A DNA stretch of 64,000 nt from contig OZ316896.1 in assembly GCA_973895155.1 (NCBI GenBank), positions 11,904,001 to 11,968,000 of the forward strand. The letters are read 5' to 3'. This document shows positions 10,301-21,464 of this stretch, piece by piece; position 1 is the stretch's first letter; each line of letters starts with the position of its first letter. The notes under the pieces were generated by a model, which had not been told where the DNA came from, ran no database searches, and saw only the letters and a list, made by a program, of their open reading frames with translations. A program made the translations under genes and the position numbers. This stretch comes from Marsupella aquatica. Taxonomy: Eukaryota; Marchantiophyta.

Positions 10301-13300
10301 TCAAAGTTTGGAAGGTCCCGGTGTTGGCAGTCTTAGATGTCGACGAAGTATTTTTCCAGAAGGCAGCCGTGGAATGCTACCCACAAAGACAACTTTGCGG
10401 ACCTTTTTATATGGGGCCACCTTCAATTGGCACAAAGGTAAAAAACGACCAGATCATGTCAGTTTGAAGTGCTCACGTTATGTTTCTAGAACGACATCTG
10501 ACTCAGAGAATTTGTTTGCAGACAGCTGCCAATGTCGTTGCAAAACTTTTAGATGACGGCTAAATTACTCGTGCCTCTACATTTCTTGAGGGAGGCACTT
10601 TGTGGCCTCGAGTGGTTAAGAAATTGGGAAGAAATTGAGGGTCAGATCCAGTGACACTTACTTGCTCGGCAACGAATTGCATCACCTCAGCTTCACTGGG
10701 GAAGCTGCTTTGATGTCGCACTACAAAAGCCACCGGTATCTGCCCATGTATCTCATCTGGAAATCTGAGAGAGTAGGAGATTCATCATTACGGTGCACCA
10801 CCATGCTTTATGTCCTCAACATTAATCGCCCCACTTTAGAGCGTCCAACTCTTCTCCAAGCAAGTATGCCAAGGTAGACAATTGAGTTTAATTGGTGATT
10901 AAGGGACCTCCACATAACATACTGGCACCCAAAGTCGTATCGTGCATTCAAAGTTCAGCAAATTTTCTCGGGACAATTTATAATTCATGCGAAGTCGAAT
11001 TTCAAAAGGCTGACATCGTGAGTGCATATGGTTTACTTCGAGGCTTTTTCACTTCGAGAAGAATGATCACCTTGACTGGGAAAGTGTCGTAGGATCAACA
11101 CCAGACATCACTTACCCGGCCACAGCTACATCTGCAATCTGTGGATTCGTGGTGAGGACTGCTTCTAGCTCAGCTGGAGCAACCTAAATACCAGCGTTCG
11201 GATTCACCACCAAATTCGTCAGAATCGTAACGAAGCTGACAATATTCAACAATCGAATACAACATTGAATCATGCAAACATTAACAATCCATATCTTATA
11301 CAGTAGGTATTGGGGTCATATTTGTTTGCGTGATACAGGGAACCCGGTAAAGCATATCGATCTGCCTCATCAACTTGAAATAGGGAGGTTTCAGAGCACT
11401 GAAGACATGTCATTCTACGCAGCACTCAAGCAGTGAGGCAGGCCTCAGTGTCTCCAGACAGGTCATATTACTACTTAGCACTAAAGCAGTGTGGCATCAG
11501 AAACTTCTCCTTGGAACTAGATTCTAATGGAATGGGGTGAGGATAATTACCTGGTAGCCATTGTACTTGATGAGCTCTTTGAGCCTGTCGACAATGAATA
11601 AGTTTCCATCCTCGTCAAAGTACCCGGCATCTCCTGTGTGCAACCAACCCTGCTCATCCAAAGTTTCTGCTGTCGCCTTCTCGTTATTCAAATACCCTGA
11701 ATACAGGCATAACATGATCAGAGCCCAAAACTTTATGAGAGGAATATTTCAAGGCAGAAATTTAGAGAAGTAGCACAGAATTCAAATTTGTACATGAAGC
11801 TAGCTATCAGTGGCCATGAGAACACCTTGCATTATTGAAGGTCCACCCAACCAAATTTCCCCCCTCTTATTCGGGGGCAGAGGTTTTCGAGACTCCACAT
11901 CTACTATCATTGCTTCCATGTTTGATGCCAGTATACCAGCAGACCCAATGCGAGGGCATGAGTCGGCCGGAGTTGAACCTGTGCCAATACCTATCGACTC
12001 AGTCAGAGCGTAACCCTGATGAGCAACGAGGCACAAGGATGTCAGCCAAACATATCATCATCGTTTTAGCCTCAGGTAGTGTCATGAAACAACCCGATTT
12101 CCGAACAGAGATAAATAAGAAACGGACGAACCGACGGCAAAATAGATATGTCCATCTTGCAAACCTCTAAGTTTACAATTCCCTATAAAAACTTTAGGTA
12201 CCGTTGGAAGTAGCAACTGAGGCATCGAGCGCAAATTTGAACCCAGGGGAAATCTGACCAGACAAAACGCCTGTTTTACTTGTTTCAAACCAATCGTCCT
12301 CCCAGATTGTGATCGTGCCAGGTGCGCAACGAGAACTATGGAAGCACTCAAGGTTCGCTGAGATCTTGAAACTCATTTGTAAACATTGCAATGTTGACTG
12401 GAAGAAATTGGGTTTGATTGCACACCTGCCGCAGGAATGCATTTTTGTAACGCTTAGAGAAAGTTATCAAAGTATCCATCGGGACTGGAGCCGCTCCGAC
12501 TCCAACGTGTATCAAAGAACTGAGATCATACTTCTCGACCACAGGGCTTCTGGCCAGGGCGTTGAAAATAGGTGGCACAGTTTGGGCATGCGAGACTTTG
12601 TAGCGTTCTATTGCTGCCAGAAATTTGGGGAGCTCGAATTTAGGCAAGATGACCAGCTTGGAGCCCATTTTCAATTGAGCACCAACCGCCAAAACCATAC
12701 CTGCATCAGTAGCCAGATGCCTGAAAATGATATATGGTAATGAAACTGGGCTAAAATAATAACACATATGAAGCTTTCAAGCAAAACACATAACCTGACC
12801 GTTGGGTTGGAAGCGAAATTTACTTTTTTGAGTAAATAAAATCGAAGAAATGGAAGCTCGCACTCCATACAAGTTCAACATATGTGGGCTTGGTGAATAT
12901 TTATGAAGTCAATTTGGGATGGCAGGAGGAATAATGTGATAACCGCATCGAATTAATTGTCCAGAGCTCTATGACATAGATGGGAATGTCAAATGCCTTC
13001 AATTGAAACCTTCAATTACTTCGGATGCTTGAAGAACACACGGAACTTGGACTTGGACAGGACATAAATGATGTGAAGGCGACAGGCATTTATAATACCA
13101 TGTGCTTGCAATCCAGGTAAGAGTGGACCGAGTCATTACCATACAGATGAAAAATCGGAATTGTAACAATGTAAGTCCTCTGCACATCTTCCCTGAAAGT
13201 GGGATCATTACATAGACACACTGCAGCAATGACATTTGCATGACTGATTACCACTCCTTTGCTGGTTCCAGTGGTCCCCGAAGAATACAGCAGCAGAGCC

Positions 13301-14717
13301 GTGTCGGTCTGCCTAATGCGTATCTTGGGAGCTAATCTTGGATCGGCCTGGAGGAGACGCGTCAAGTAAGCCACGGGAAGCTCAAGCTTTGGGCTACATT
13401 CTTGATTAATGCCGCTATCCATAAGAATCAAAGGTATCTTCAAAATAGCAGCTGATGCAGTCAACCCCGGAACAGCGGCCAGGTATTTTGTTTTCGAGTC
13501 TTCAGCCTGCGTGGTGATCAATTCACACGATCCGATTGAAGCTCAATTTCTTTTTACATCAACTGACATCCTATGATCACCGTATCTGGCACAAAGAACT
13601 TTTCTACAGGACTAGCTTTGTCTCGTACACAGCCAATGGAAATCGACCTTGACATTTCAATCACCCGACAAGTAGTAATAAGCTAAATGATTATATAAGA
13701 GGTCATCCCTTTCTGTCCGACAGCCAGATGTCCCAAGGTATTAGACAACCCAGGACGCTGCAGAAGACCTTCTCGATCTCGGGGGCCTGCTCAAGAGATG
13801 AAGATTGACATACATGGCATACAGCTGGCCAAGTGACCGGCCCCTAGGACTGTAGCCACTTACTTTATTGCATCGTGTGCATGGATCATGGTGGACCATT
13901 TCCTCCAGGCCGAGTTTGACTAAGTTGCAATAACCTACTGACAGCTTACGGAAAGGCTATCCTAATAAAAAAAATGTTTTTAACTTCAACAAAGTTTTCA
14001 AATGCCGGCCACTGTCAAGTGCTAGAAGCTTCAATTGCGAGTATAGCAGGTAGCGGATACACTACCAACCTAAGAGTTCTTAAAGACGCTAGAGTCATTA
14101 AAGACGCTGAAAAGATTGAAGAGGTAGAGCTCATCAGTCAAACTCAACTGCGAGACCAAGTTTTGTGCAGGAGCTAGAGAACGGAGATCTATACTCCGCT
14201 ATTTTCTTTCAACTAATCCAATCCTTATACGAAAGAACGACCATATAACATAGCTTTGTTCTGAACGGAAAAGGTGGGACGGGTAGGGTTCCTATCTCAC
14301 CTGCCGAACAATTTCTTTGGTGGTGTTGAGTGGGTTCACGGCAGTAACCACAGCCCCTATGGAAGCGATAGCGAGCAGTAACACTGGGTATAAGATGGAG
14401 TTCGGCGACAAAATCATTACCACATCACCCTGCTTAACTCCCAGTTCTGCCAAGCCTGACGCCACTGATCTCACTTGCTGTATCACCTCTCTGTACGATA
14501 GGCTCTTGCCGGTGGTAGCATCCACCATAGCCACTCGATCCGGGTACTTGCCTGCAGACTGGAACGTGAAAGATGTAAAATCTAGATAGGGATCGTCAGG
14601 AATAGGCTCAGGGTGCCTCTTGCTATAGTAAACTCCATCTCTGTACCCACTGCCTTCTCTCAAAGTCCCGCTCGGATTGCTCTCAGATGACGGAACTTCG
14701 CCACCCATTGTAGACAA
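10301..14717 (-). CDS. 4-coumarate:CoA ligase-like acyl-CoA synthetase, peroxisomal (OPCL1/4CLL type)
   Basis: ATP-dependent ligase that adenylates a carboxylic acid and transfers it to CoA. Exons on the minus strand: 14717-14301, 13506-13140, 12700-12426, 12015-11826, 11696-11551, 11183-11116, 10764-10662, 10420-10301. All junctions are GT-AG, and the summed CDS of 1,686 bases gives 561 residues. Motifs are the AMP-binding P-loop [10 protein letters not shown] (214-223), GYALTES (354-360), GEIWLGG (405-411), LHTGD and [15 protein letters not shown]. The catalytic Lys sits in PSGKILRR (Lys 545). The protein ends in SKL, a canonical type 1 peroxisomal signal. That places it with 4CL-like enzymes acting on jasmonate precursors or other acyl substrates rather than cytosolic lignin 4CL. 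The substrate cannot be read from the sequence. Exon 2 starts at an AG just before AEDSKTK, because earlier AGs break the frame. Confidence 0.92.
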
Positions 14718-16157
14718 CTCGACTTAGAATTGCTGCAGTTTTGTCGAACCAACACCTCCAAAATTAGCCAAATTGATATGCGGCTGAAGACCTGGGATTG
14801 ACTTCAGAGCGTTCCATGCATGATCTGTATTGTGATCATCCATGACCTGTATTGTATCGTCCGAAATGAGCTCCTTTTGCTCACATGTTGTAACACAAGT
14901 ACTAGAGCTTGAAACTAAGCTAGACTCAGATCAAGCTCTTAATTTGATTGAAGTTGCCCAACAGATCACCCACCTTGGTTGCATGTAAGCAGGCATTTGC
15001 ACAAAGTTGAGTACACCTAGACATTCTTCTCGACCATGTAGCCAGATATCTGCCAAGTGTATAATAACAAAGGCTGCCAAACAACTCTTCCTCTTGGATC
15101 CCAAAACACAGACCCTCCGATGCATCGATGTACGTCACAGGACACCATCAGAGGTCACACAATTTAGACCTTCACAAGATGCAGCTAGCTTCTGACTGCG
15201 TGCATGCCTGGCTCGACCCAACGTTTAATTTCTAAACCTGTGTTGCGCGCGAATTTCAACTCCAGCTCACTGCTGCTTACTTCAACGACCTCGAACTGCC
15301 TATCAATTGTACCTTGCCAACCGAAACTCATCATTCAGCAGATTGGCGCAGATCAGTGGAAATCCCTTTAACTTGGTTCGCCTCCGTGTAGCCTGAAAGT
15401 CGATCACAATCGCTTGGACACGACCCCTTCTGAGCTCCGAGCGTGAATCAAGTCAACCTAACGGCATAATTTGGGCTGCACTACTGCAAATTGAGTAGAG
15501 CTGAGCGCAGGGAACTACTGTCGGCACCACTGTTTTTACACAGAAGTTTATTGACAAAAGTCACACATTGAACTTTTCTTTCAGGAAAGGGCGTTATCTA
15601 TTTTCAGCCGGAAAGGTGCCTTTTCTTGTCCCACCAAATTAGATGAGAGGTCACTGATTCTATGGCAAAGGCTATCGGACGTCACGCCAACACTATGCAC
15701 CTGGTTCTCTTACCGAATGTTTGCTCGAGGAATCCAGAAATTGTCTAAAAGCTCGAAGGTCCCATTTTAACCTTTATACAAGCTACTTATTCCATAGCCG
15801 TGACGTTGATGATCCGAGCTAGCGTTTGGTATAATTCCAGAAAGAGCCATCAGATTCAGTAGAAGTTAGTCGAGAATTCCTGGGGAAGGTATCAACTGCA
15901 GTACACAGTCATCCCGGTAGCTTACGAATTGTCAATGCAGAAATTGTCATCTACTGTACCTCAAAAGTCAGCCCTCCGTAGGCCCCCACTCCCGTCCCTA
16001 GACTAGTAGTAGGCCCCTTGCACCAAATCGGGTCACTTTGAATCTGAATTTGGCTAATGGCTTTGGTCATTTGGCCAGCGATTAGCCTAGAACCAGGAGG
16101 TCCCAAGTAAAATCCCCCTCCACATGCGAGGGTTGAGTGTATGCGGTGTAGTGGTGT

Positions 16158-16357
16158 GAGTATTGGTTTCTCCTTGGCCCTTGGCTAGTCCACTTTGGGA
16201 CTCTGGTTCACCAGTCTCTCTTTCCTGGTCTGTGGTGTGATTGTGGTGTAATGATGAGAGTATTGGTTTCTCCTTTGCCCTTGACTAGTCCACTTTGGGC
16301 TCTGGTTCAACCCTCTCTCTTTCATGGTCTGGGTGCTTGTTGGATCCCTAGGTATGA
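16158..16357. repeat. 100-bp tandem pair
   Basis: TATTGGTTTCTCCT begins at 16161 and again at 16261. The copies share CTAGTCCACTTTGGG and CTCTGGTTCA, then CTCTCTTTC.TGGTCTG. The following bases (GATCCCTAGG..., GGCTACCCTACA, AGGTGCAT) resemble 52100-52170, so the pair is embedded in a larger dispersed repeat. Confidence 0.7.
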
Positions 16358-17254
16358 ACCCTTGTGGGCTACCCTACAGAGGTGCATGTCCCAGAGTTAG
16401 TTGTTTACCGTGTGTTAAATGGGTCAGCTTGGGTCAGCTTTTGGTTTCAAAGCAGAACACAAATTGACCTTTTATAGTCCCGTTCCACTTTACTTGCCCC
16501 CGCAACTGACAGTGCATAATTTAGTGCTATGCAGGAATTACTATTACTAACACTAATTGTGGCAAGAGTGATCTTGAGACTAAAGTTACATGTAATTGTT
16601 ACTAACATTAATTTTTGTGAAAGTCATTTTCCAATTTGAAGTGACACTAATTCTTGTCTATTTTTCAAACAAACAAAAAAATTCATTTTTGTTTAACCTT
16701 TAGTAAAAAATGGTCTATCTTGAGTCAAAATTAAGGTTACTTCTTGTCAATTCTTCAAAATACTGTTCTTCTATTATGTTTCCTCTCTTGAATCCAAAGT
16801 AAGAGTAATTCAGAGGAAATAACAGAATTAGTTTGAGTAACAGTAATTCAGGAGTAGAGCTTGCACCTCTTTGCTCTCAAATTAATGAGTAAAACTAATT
16901 ATGGACCCTCATGAGGGGTCCCTTGCAAATTCCCTGGCACAAGGATACGCCACATTGGCGAGGATGGTGACAAACAGGACAGAGCAGGTTTTCTGGAAAA
17001 CAAAAAGGTCCTTGTCATGTTTGTGTCATATTCGTGTAAATTATGGGGCGTCATGCCGTAATTATTAAGCATAAAAAAAACAACCAGAATATAAAGGAAG
17101 AGATGTCATTTAGTAAAATAAAGTTATCATTCTGATGTTTGTCAATGATATATCAGTGTTTTACATCAAAATGCGTATATGTTTTTTAATTGTTTGCAAG
17201 TTTGAAAAAACCAATCGATAATAATGTACATTAGAACCCCTATGGCTCCACATT

Positions 17255-17850
17255 GTGAAATTAAATAATCAATCTCCTTAGTACTTAATGAAATCTGTCA
17301 ATGTTAGATTCATTGGAAAGCTCAAGATCAAGATTTAGAAACTCTTGACCTCTTTAGTATTGTCTTGATAAAATCTCTCAATGTCACACTCATTGGAGAG
17401 CTAGAGCAAAATTAGAAACTCATCATCTCCTTAGTACTTGACAAAAATCTATCAATGTTAGGTTCATTAATTGGAAAGCTAGAGAAATTCAGATACTCAT
17501 GATCTCTCTAATTCTTGACAAATACTCGCAATGTCACACATTAGAAAGCTAGAGAGATTGAAAACCTCATGATCTCTTTAGTACCGTGACAAAATCTAAC
17601 ATGAAATTTGTCCACGTCAGACTTAATGTTGGAAAACTAAAAGAATTGATGAATTTATGATCAAAAAAATTTATTGTCATACTCATTGGAAAGGCAGAGA
17701 AATTCAAAAACTCATTTAGAACTCAGTTGACAAAATTTGTCAATCTGAGACTCATTGGAAACCTAGAAAAATTGGTATTCAACTCATGATTTACTTGGTA
17801 CTTGTGAAAATGTACCAATGTGATGCTCATTCAAAATCAACAGAAATTCA
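17255..17850. repeat. Satellite-like array, about 75-bp unit, roughly eight copies
   Basis: The unit contains CTCTTTAGTACTTGACAAAA, then TCTGTCAATGT, AGACTCATTGGAAAGCTAGA and GAAATTCAGAAACTCATGAT, with copies starting near 17275, 17350, 17427, 17501 and 17573 and decaying to the right. Upstream comes a leader with AAAGTTATCATTCTGATG and ACATCAAAATGC. A second array with the same leader and unit lies at 20222-20640. The array plus leader therefore moves or duplicates as one block. Confidence 0.75.
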
Positions 17851-18600
17851 GAAAATCATAATCTGGTTTTTCACTCATCTCTCAATAAACCTTTTGTGTT
17901 AAACACTTAGAGGCATTTTCGAAAATCATAACATTGAAAATGAAACATTGGCAGACTTTTTCATTACCAAAGAGATCATGGGTCTTCAACCCATTTGGTT
18001 CTTATAAGTTTGAGAATGGGTTGAGGGTCATTTGGACTCAAACTTCCAAGTTACCCACAATAAAATATTTGAAGGAATGAATGAACCAATTCACTTTCTT
18101 CATCAAGAGACAAATAGAGTACAAATCTGCTCTTGCACAGTGTTATGTAATGGGCATTCTCTTCCACAAATGTGATGGGCATTCTCTTACATAAAACACA
18201 GAAAAATGCCAAAAAAACAATCTTGAAGGGATTTAACTCATGCAACTTCTCATTGCAAACTACAGAAGAACATTGACTAATTAGGTTCCATAGTAACAAA
18301 GAGCTACCATTGGAACTAGGAACTTAGCCAATTCTTTCCAGCTCCAGCAGTCCAGCCCCTACCTACAGTTTAATGGAGTCTGTGAAGGAGACTAAAAACC
18401 TACATAGACCAAGTTACCTAGAATGGGTATCCAAATTAAGTGGAATTTCAAGTTAAGAGCTACAGTAGGCCAGTTTGTATCAGTTCAACAGAATGTTTTG
18501 ATTTTCTGAAGTCAAGATTTGAAATGGAGTACTTTGTTCAAACATACAAACTTAATGCTTGGATGGACTGTAACATTTTGAGCCCAATTTTGAGCATATA

Positions 18601-18820
18601 ACTGGGATGGACCTAGCAGATTTTGAGACTCAAAATTGTGATCATTTATACAAAGAAATATACTATTTGAATTCAAAGTAGTGTTTGAAAGTGGTCCTAC
18701 TATAACATTTTTAGCATGTAACTGGGATGGACCTAGTAGTTTTTGAGACTCAAATTTGATCATTTAAACAAAGAAATATACCATTTGAGTTCAAAGTAAT
18801 GTTTGAAAGTGGTCCTGGCT
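18601..18820. repeat. 120-bp tandem pair
   Basis: ACTGGGATGGACCTAG begins at 18601 and at 18721. Both copies continue with TTTTGAGACTCAAA, GATCATTTA, ACAAAGAAATATAC and then GTTTGAAAGTGGTCCT. A weaker third trace (TGGATGGACTGTAACATTTTG) precedes them near 18560. Scattered differences show moderate age. Confidence 0.8.
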
Positions 18821-20221
18821 TGTTTGTCTAAAGTAAAGAAAATGAAAAGAAGCCAAGATGAGATACCGAAGTTCAGCAAGAAAATGGAAGGCCAAATATC
18901 CCAAATAAATAGCAATAAATGTGACCCAACTTTAAACAACTTTCCCATGGTACTATCTGCTCTGCTTGGCTCCCTAGCATCTCCACAAAAAAAAACTCCT
19001 AAGATATCCCAGAGAAAACATGCTGGAGTGGATAGCAGGGCACCCTTTTTGGCATTCCTAACAACTGGGTTTTACTAGATCATCACCTTTTTGTGTGAAT
19101 GTCACACTTCACCTTTTTTAGACTAATTAGTACAATGTCACTTTTTCTTGTCATGGTCTAAGTAACTTAACCCTGGTTTCCCACAAGAGATCTCATGGCC
19201 CTAAGATTGTCACATCAAACAATCTGCACCCCCATTATTGGTCTGCAAGCGCACCATGGTGAAGGGAACTGTCAGATTCTCAAATGTGGCAATCTCAGGG
19301 GGACGTATGAGCTTCTATGGCTAACCAGGGTTAAGTCATTGAACCTTTGATAGAAAAGGGGGGCAAGTAGTGATATCTAACTGCACAATTGTGATGTGAA
19401 TTGTTCATGACCTATGGTCTAGAGTGAATATTCTCCTCAGTTCTTTGGAAAATTGGATTAGGGGCAGAGTGAGCCTCCAAAAATGGCACAACCTGTGAGA
19501 CTTGAAACCAATTAGAGGTAAGTAGGTGAAAGGGCAATGGACTGGAATGTACTCATCTCTAATTTGGGGCCATTCTTTGACCCAAAAATGGCAATCTACT
19601 AAAACAAAATTATCATATGACACGAGGAGCCACACATCTACAACTGTGATACCCTATCCTGCTTACAAAATCAGAAAAAGTCCATCATCCGCTTACAAAA
19701 TCAGAAAAAAGGGGAACCAATCCTAGCCCTTCATCAAAAAAACATTATGGCACCATCAGATCCATCCATACCCCCTTCAGTTTCAATTGCCTCTACCCAA
19801 ACTGCCCTTAGCCAAACCAAACGTGCCAGAGAGGAAAATTTTAATTAATTTAATATTAAAATTTGAAACTTTTAAAAACTTTGAATTGAAATAAAAGTTT
19901 TAAAAATATTTATTTCTTTCAAAATTATGACAAAAGAGAAAAGAGGAAACAAAAAATACTCCCTCTTTCCATGTGGTTGTGTTTGGACTCTGTGCGATAT
20001 GGTATTTCTTTACGGATCGCCATAGGAAGCTCCTTCCAAAATCTCTAGCACCAAGTTGAGCCACATCATCAGGTCTCGTCACAAACAGGAACAATGATGT
20101 TTCAACAAGAAAAGAAAACAATTGTTCGAGTCTGATGCAAGGCACAAGAAAACAGTTATACCCAATAACAGTGAAAAGATCAAAGAACAGAAAAGAAAAT
20201 TTTAGAACAACAAACAATTGG

Positions 20222-20640
20222 GTAAAACAAAGTTATCATTTTGATGTGTCGTCATTGATGTATTCTGTTCTACATCAAATGCTTGTATTTTTTAGTTTTT
20301 TAAAAGTTTTTGAAAAAACAAATTGATAGATATACAAATAGTTAGAATCCCTTGGGCTCCGCAGTTTAAAACAAAATAATCAATCTCTTTAGTACCTGAT
20401 GAAATCTGTCAATGTTAGATTCGTTAGAAAGCTAGAGAAATATAGAAACTCATGACCTCTTTAGTACTTGATAAAATCTCTCAATGTCATACCCATTGGA
20501 AAGGTACTGAGAATTAGAAACTCATCAATCATCTCTTTAATACTCTTCAAAATCTGTCAATGTCAAGTTCATTGGGAAGCTACAAAAATTTACAGACTCA
20601 TTATCTTTTTGGTATTTGACAAACTACTAAGGGGGAAGCG
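20222..20640. repeat. Second copy of the 75-bp array with its leader
   Basis: Starts with ACAAAGTTATCATTTTGATG and ACATCAAATGC, then the TTGAAAAAACAAATTGATAG block and GGCTCCGCA. About four of the 75-bp units follow (TCTCTTTAGTACCTGATGAA and onward). It matches the left part of the array at 17.1-17.6 kb in the same orientation. Confidence 0.75.
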
Positions 20641-20854
20641 GCAGGATAAGCACTCGTATAGAGATGAAAATTCCTTCATTTTCCAAATTGCTCCAAGACC
20701 CCACACACTTTGTTCACATAATCATAGGTGGTCATGTATGACTCATACAACAAGACACATAACTTGGATATAACACTTAAAAAATATTTCCAAGTACTCA
20801 TCTCTCATTGAATTTAAGAATAGCTCTAGGGAACAAGAGCTTGTCACTCATTGT

Positions 20855-21000
20855 ATTTAAGAATTGTTATAGGGAGATGGGGTCCACTATCTAATTTCCT
20901 TACTTACATTTCCTTTTCTTTCTTTAAATTTAAGAATTGTTATAGGGAGATGGGTCCACTATCTAATTTCCTTACTTACATTTCCTTTTCTTTCTTTAAT
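20855..21000. repeat. 73-bp tandem pair, nearly identical
   Basis: The unit ATTTAAGAATTGTTATAGGG... starts at 20855 and 20928 and the copies differ by about one G. This near-identity suggests a recent slippage or duplication event, unlike the older tandem pairs nearby. Confidence 0.9.
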
Positions 21001-21464
21001 ATTTTCTCCTCTACTTGACATCTTTGATTTTCTCACTTACATTCCTTGTCTTTCCTTCACATTTTTCTCTCCTTACATCTTTTACTCACCCAGACATCTT
21101 ATTTGCCTCAACGTTTTTCTTTGCCTTGACATTTTTGTTTCTCTTGGGCATACTCTCAACTTGCAATCTTTGTCTCACCACCACATGATCTGTGCAATGC
21201 AGTGACATTGGGCTCGTAATGCATATGGGCTCGTAATGGATATAATGTCCCCACAAGAAAACACACCGGAATGGAGTGGAGCTTAGCACCCTTTCTTGGC
21301 ACCCCTAACGTATCTCAGAAAAAGAAAAAAACACGCTTGGGTGAAGCAGAGCTCCCATTTTGACATCCCTAACATTTTCCCAAAAACTACGCTGGAGCAC
21401 GCAGTGCCGAGCAGGGGTTGCGACTCTGTTATCATTTCCTTGCAACTGGTTGTCGTCGTTGGAG

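Larger units (their letters stand above)
14718..21464. other. Intergenic region, repeats only
   Basis: The first few hundred bases should contain the ligase promoter, but no convincing core element stands out. After that I find no frame with family resemblance. The region contains a 100-bp tandem pair (16158-16357), a 75-bp array (17255-17850) with a second copy (20222-20640), a 120-bp tandem pair (18601-18820) and a 73-bp pair (20855-21000). Between these the DNA is AT-rich and unrecognised. Confidence 0.5.

Noticed and set aside
12671-12730. Acceptor at TTTTCAG before GCATCTGG for exon 3 of the 4CL-like gene
   Set aside because: Out of phase; the next CAG (before GTATGG) gives HLYGGMVLAVG in frame.
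12309-12740. 143-codon frame on the plus strand
   Set aside because: Shadow of the 4CL-like exons on the other strand.
13507-13545. Earlier start for exon 2 of the 4CL-like gene ([11 protein letters not shown])
   Set aside because: The only acceptor upstream puts it out of phase with exon 1. The CAG before AEDSKTK is in phase and matches the family spacing.
17255-17850. CRISPR-like array
   Set aside because: The repeats are diverged and contiguous with no unique spacers, and the genome is eukaryotic.
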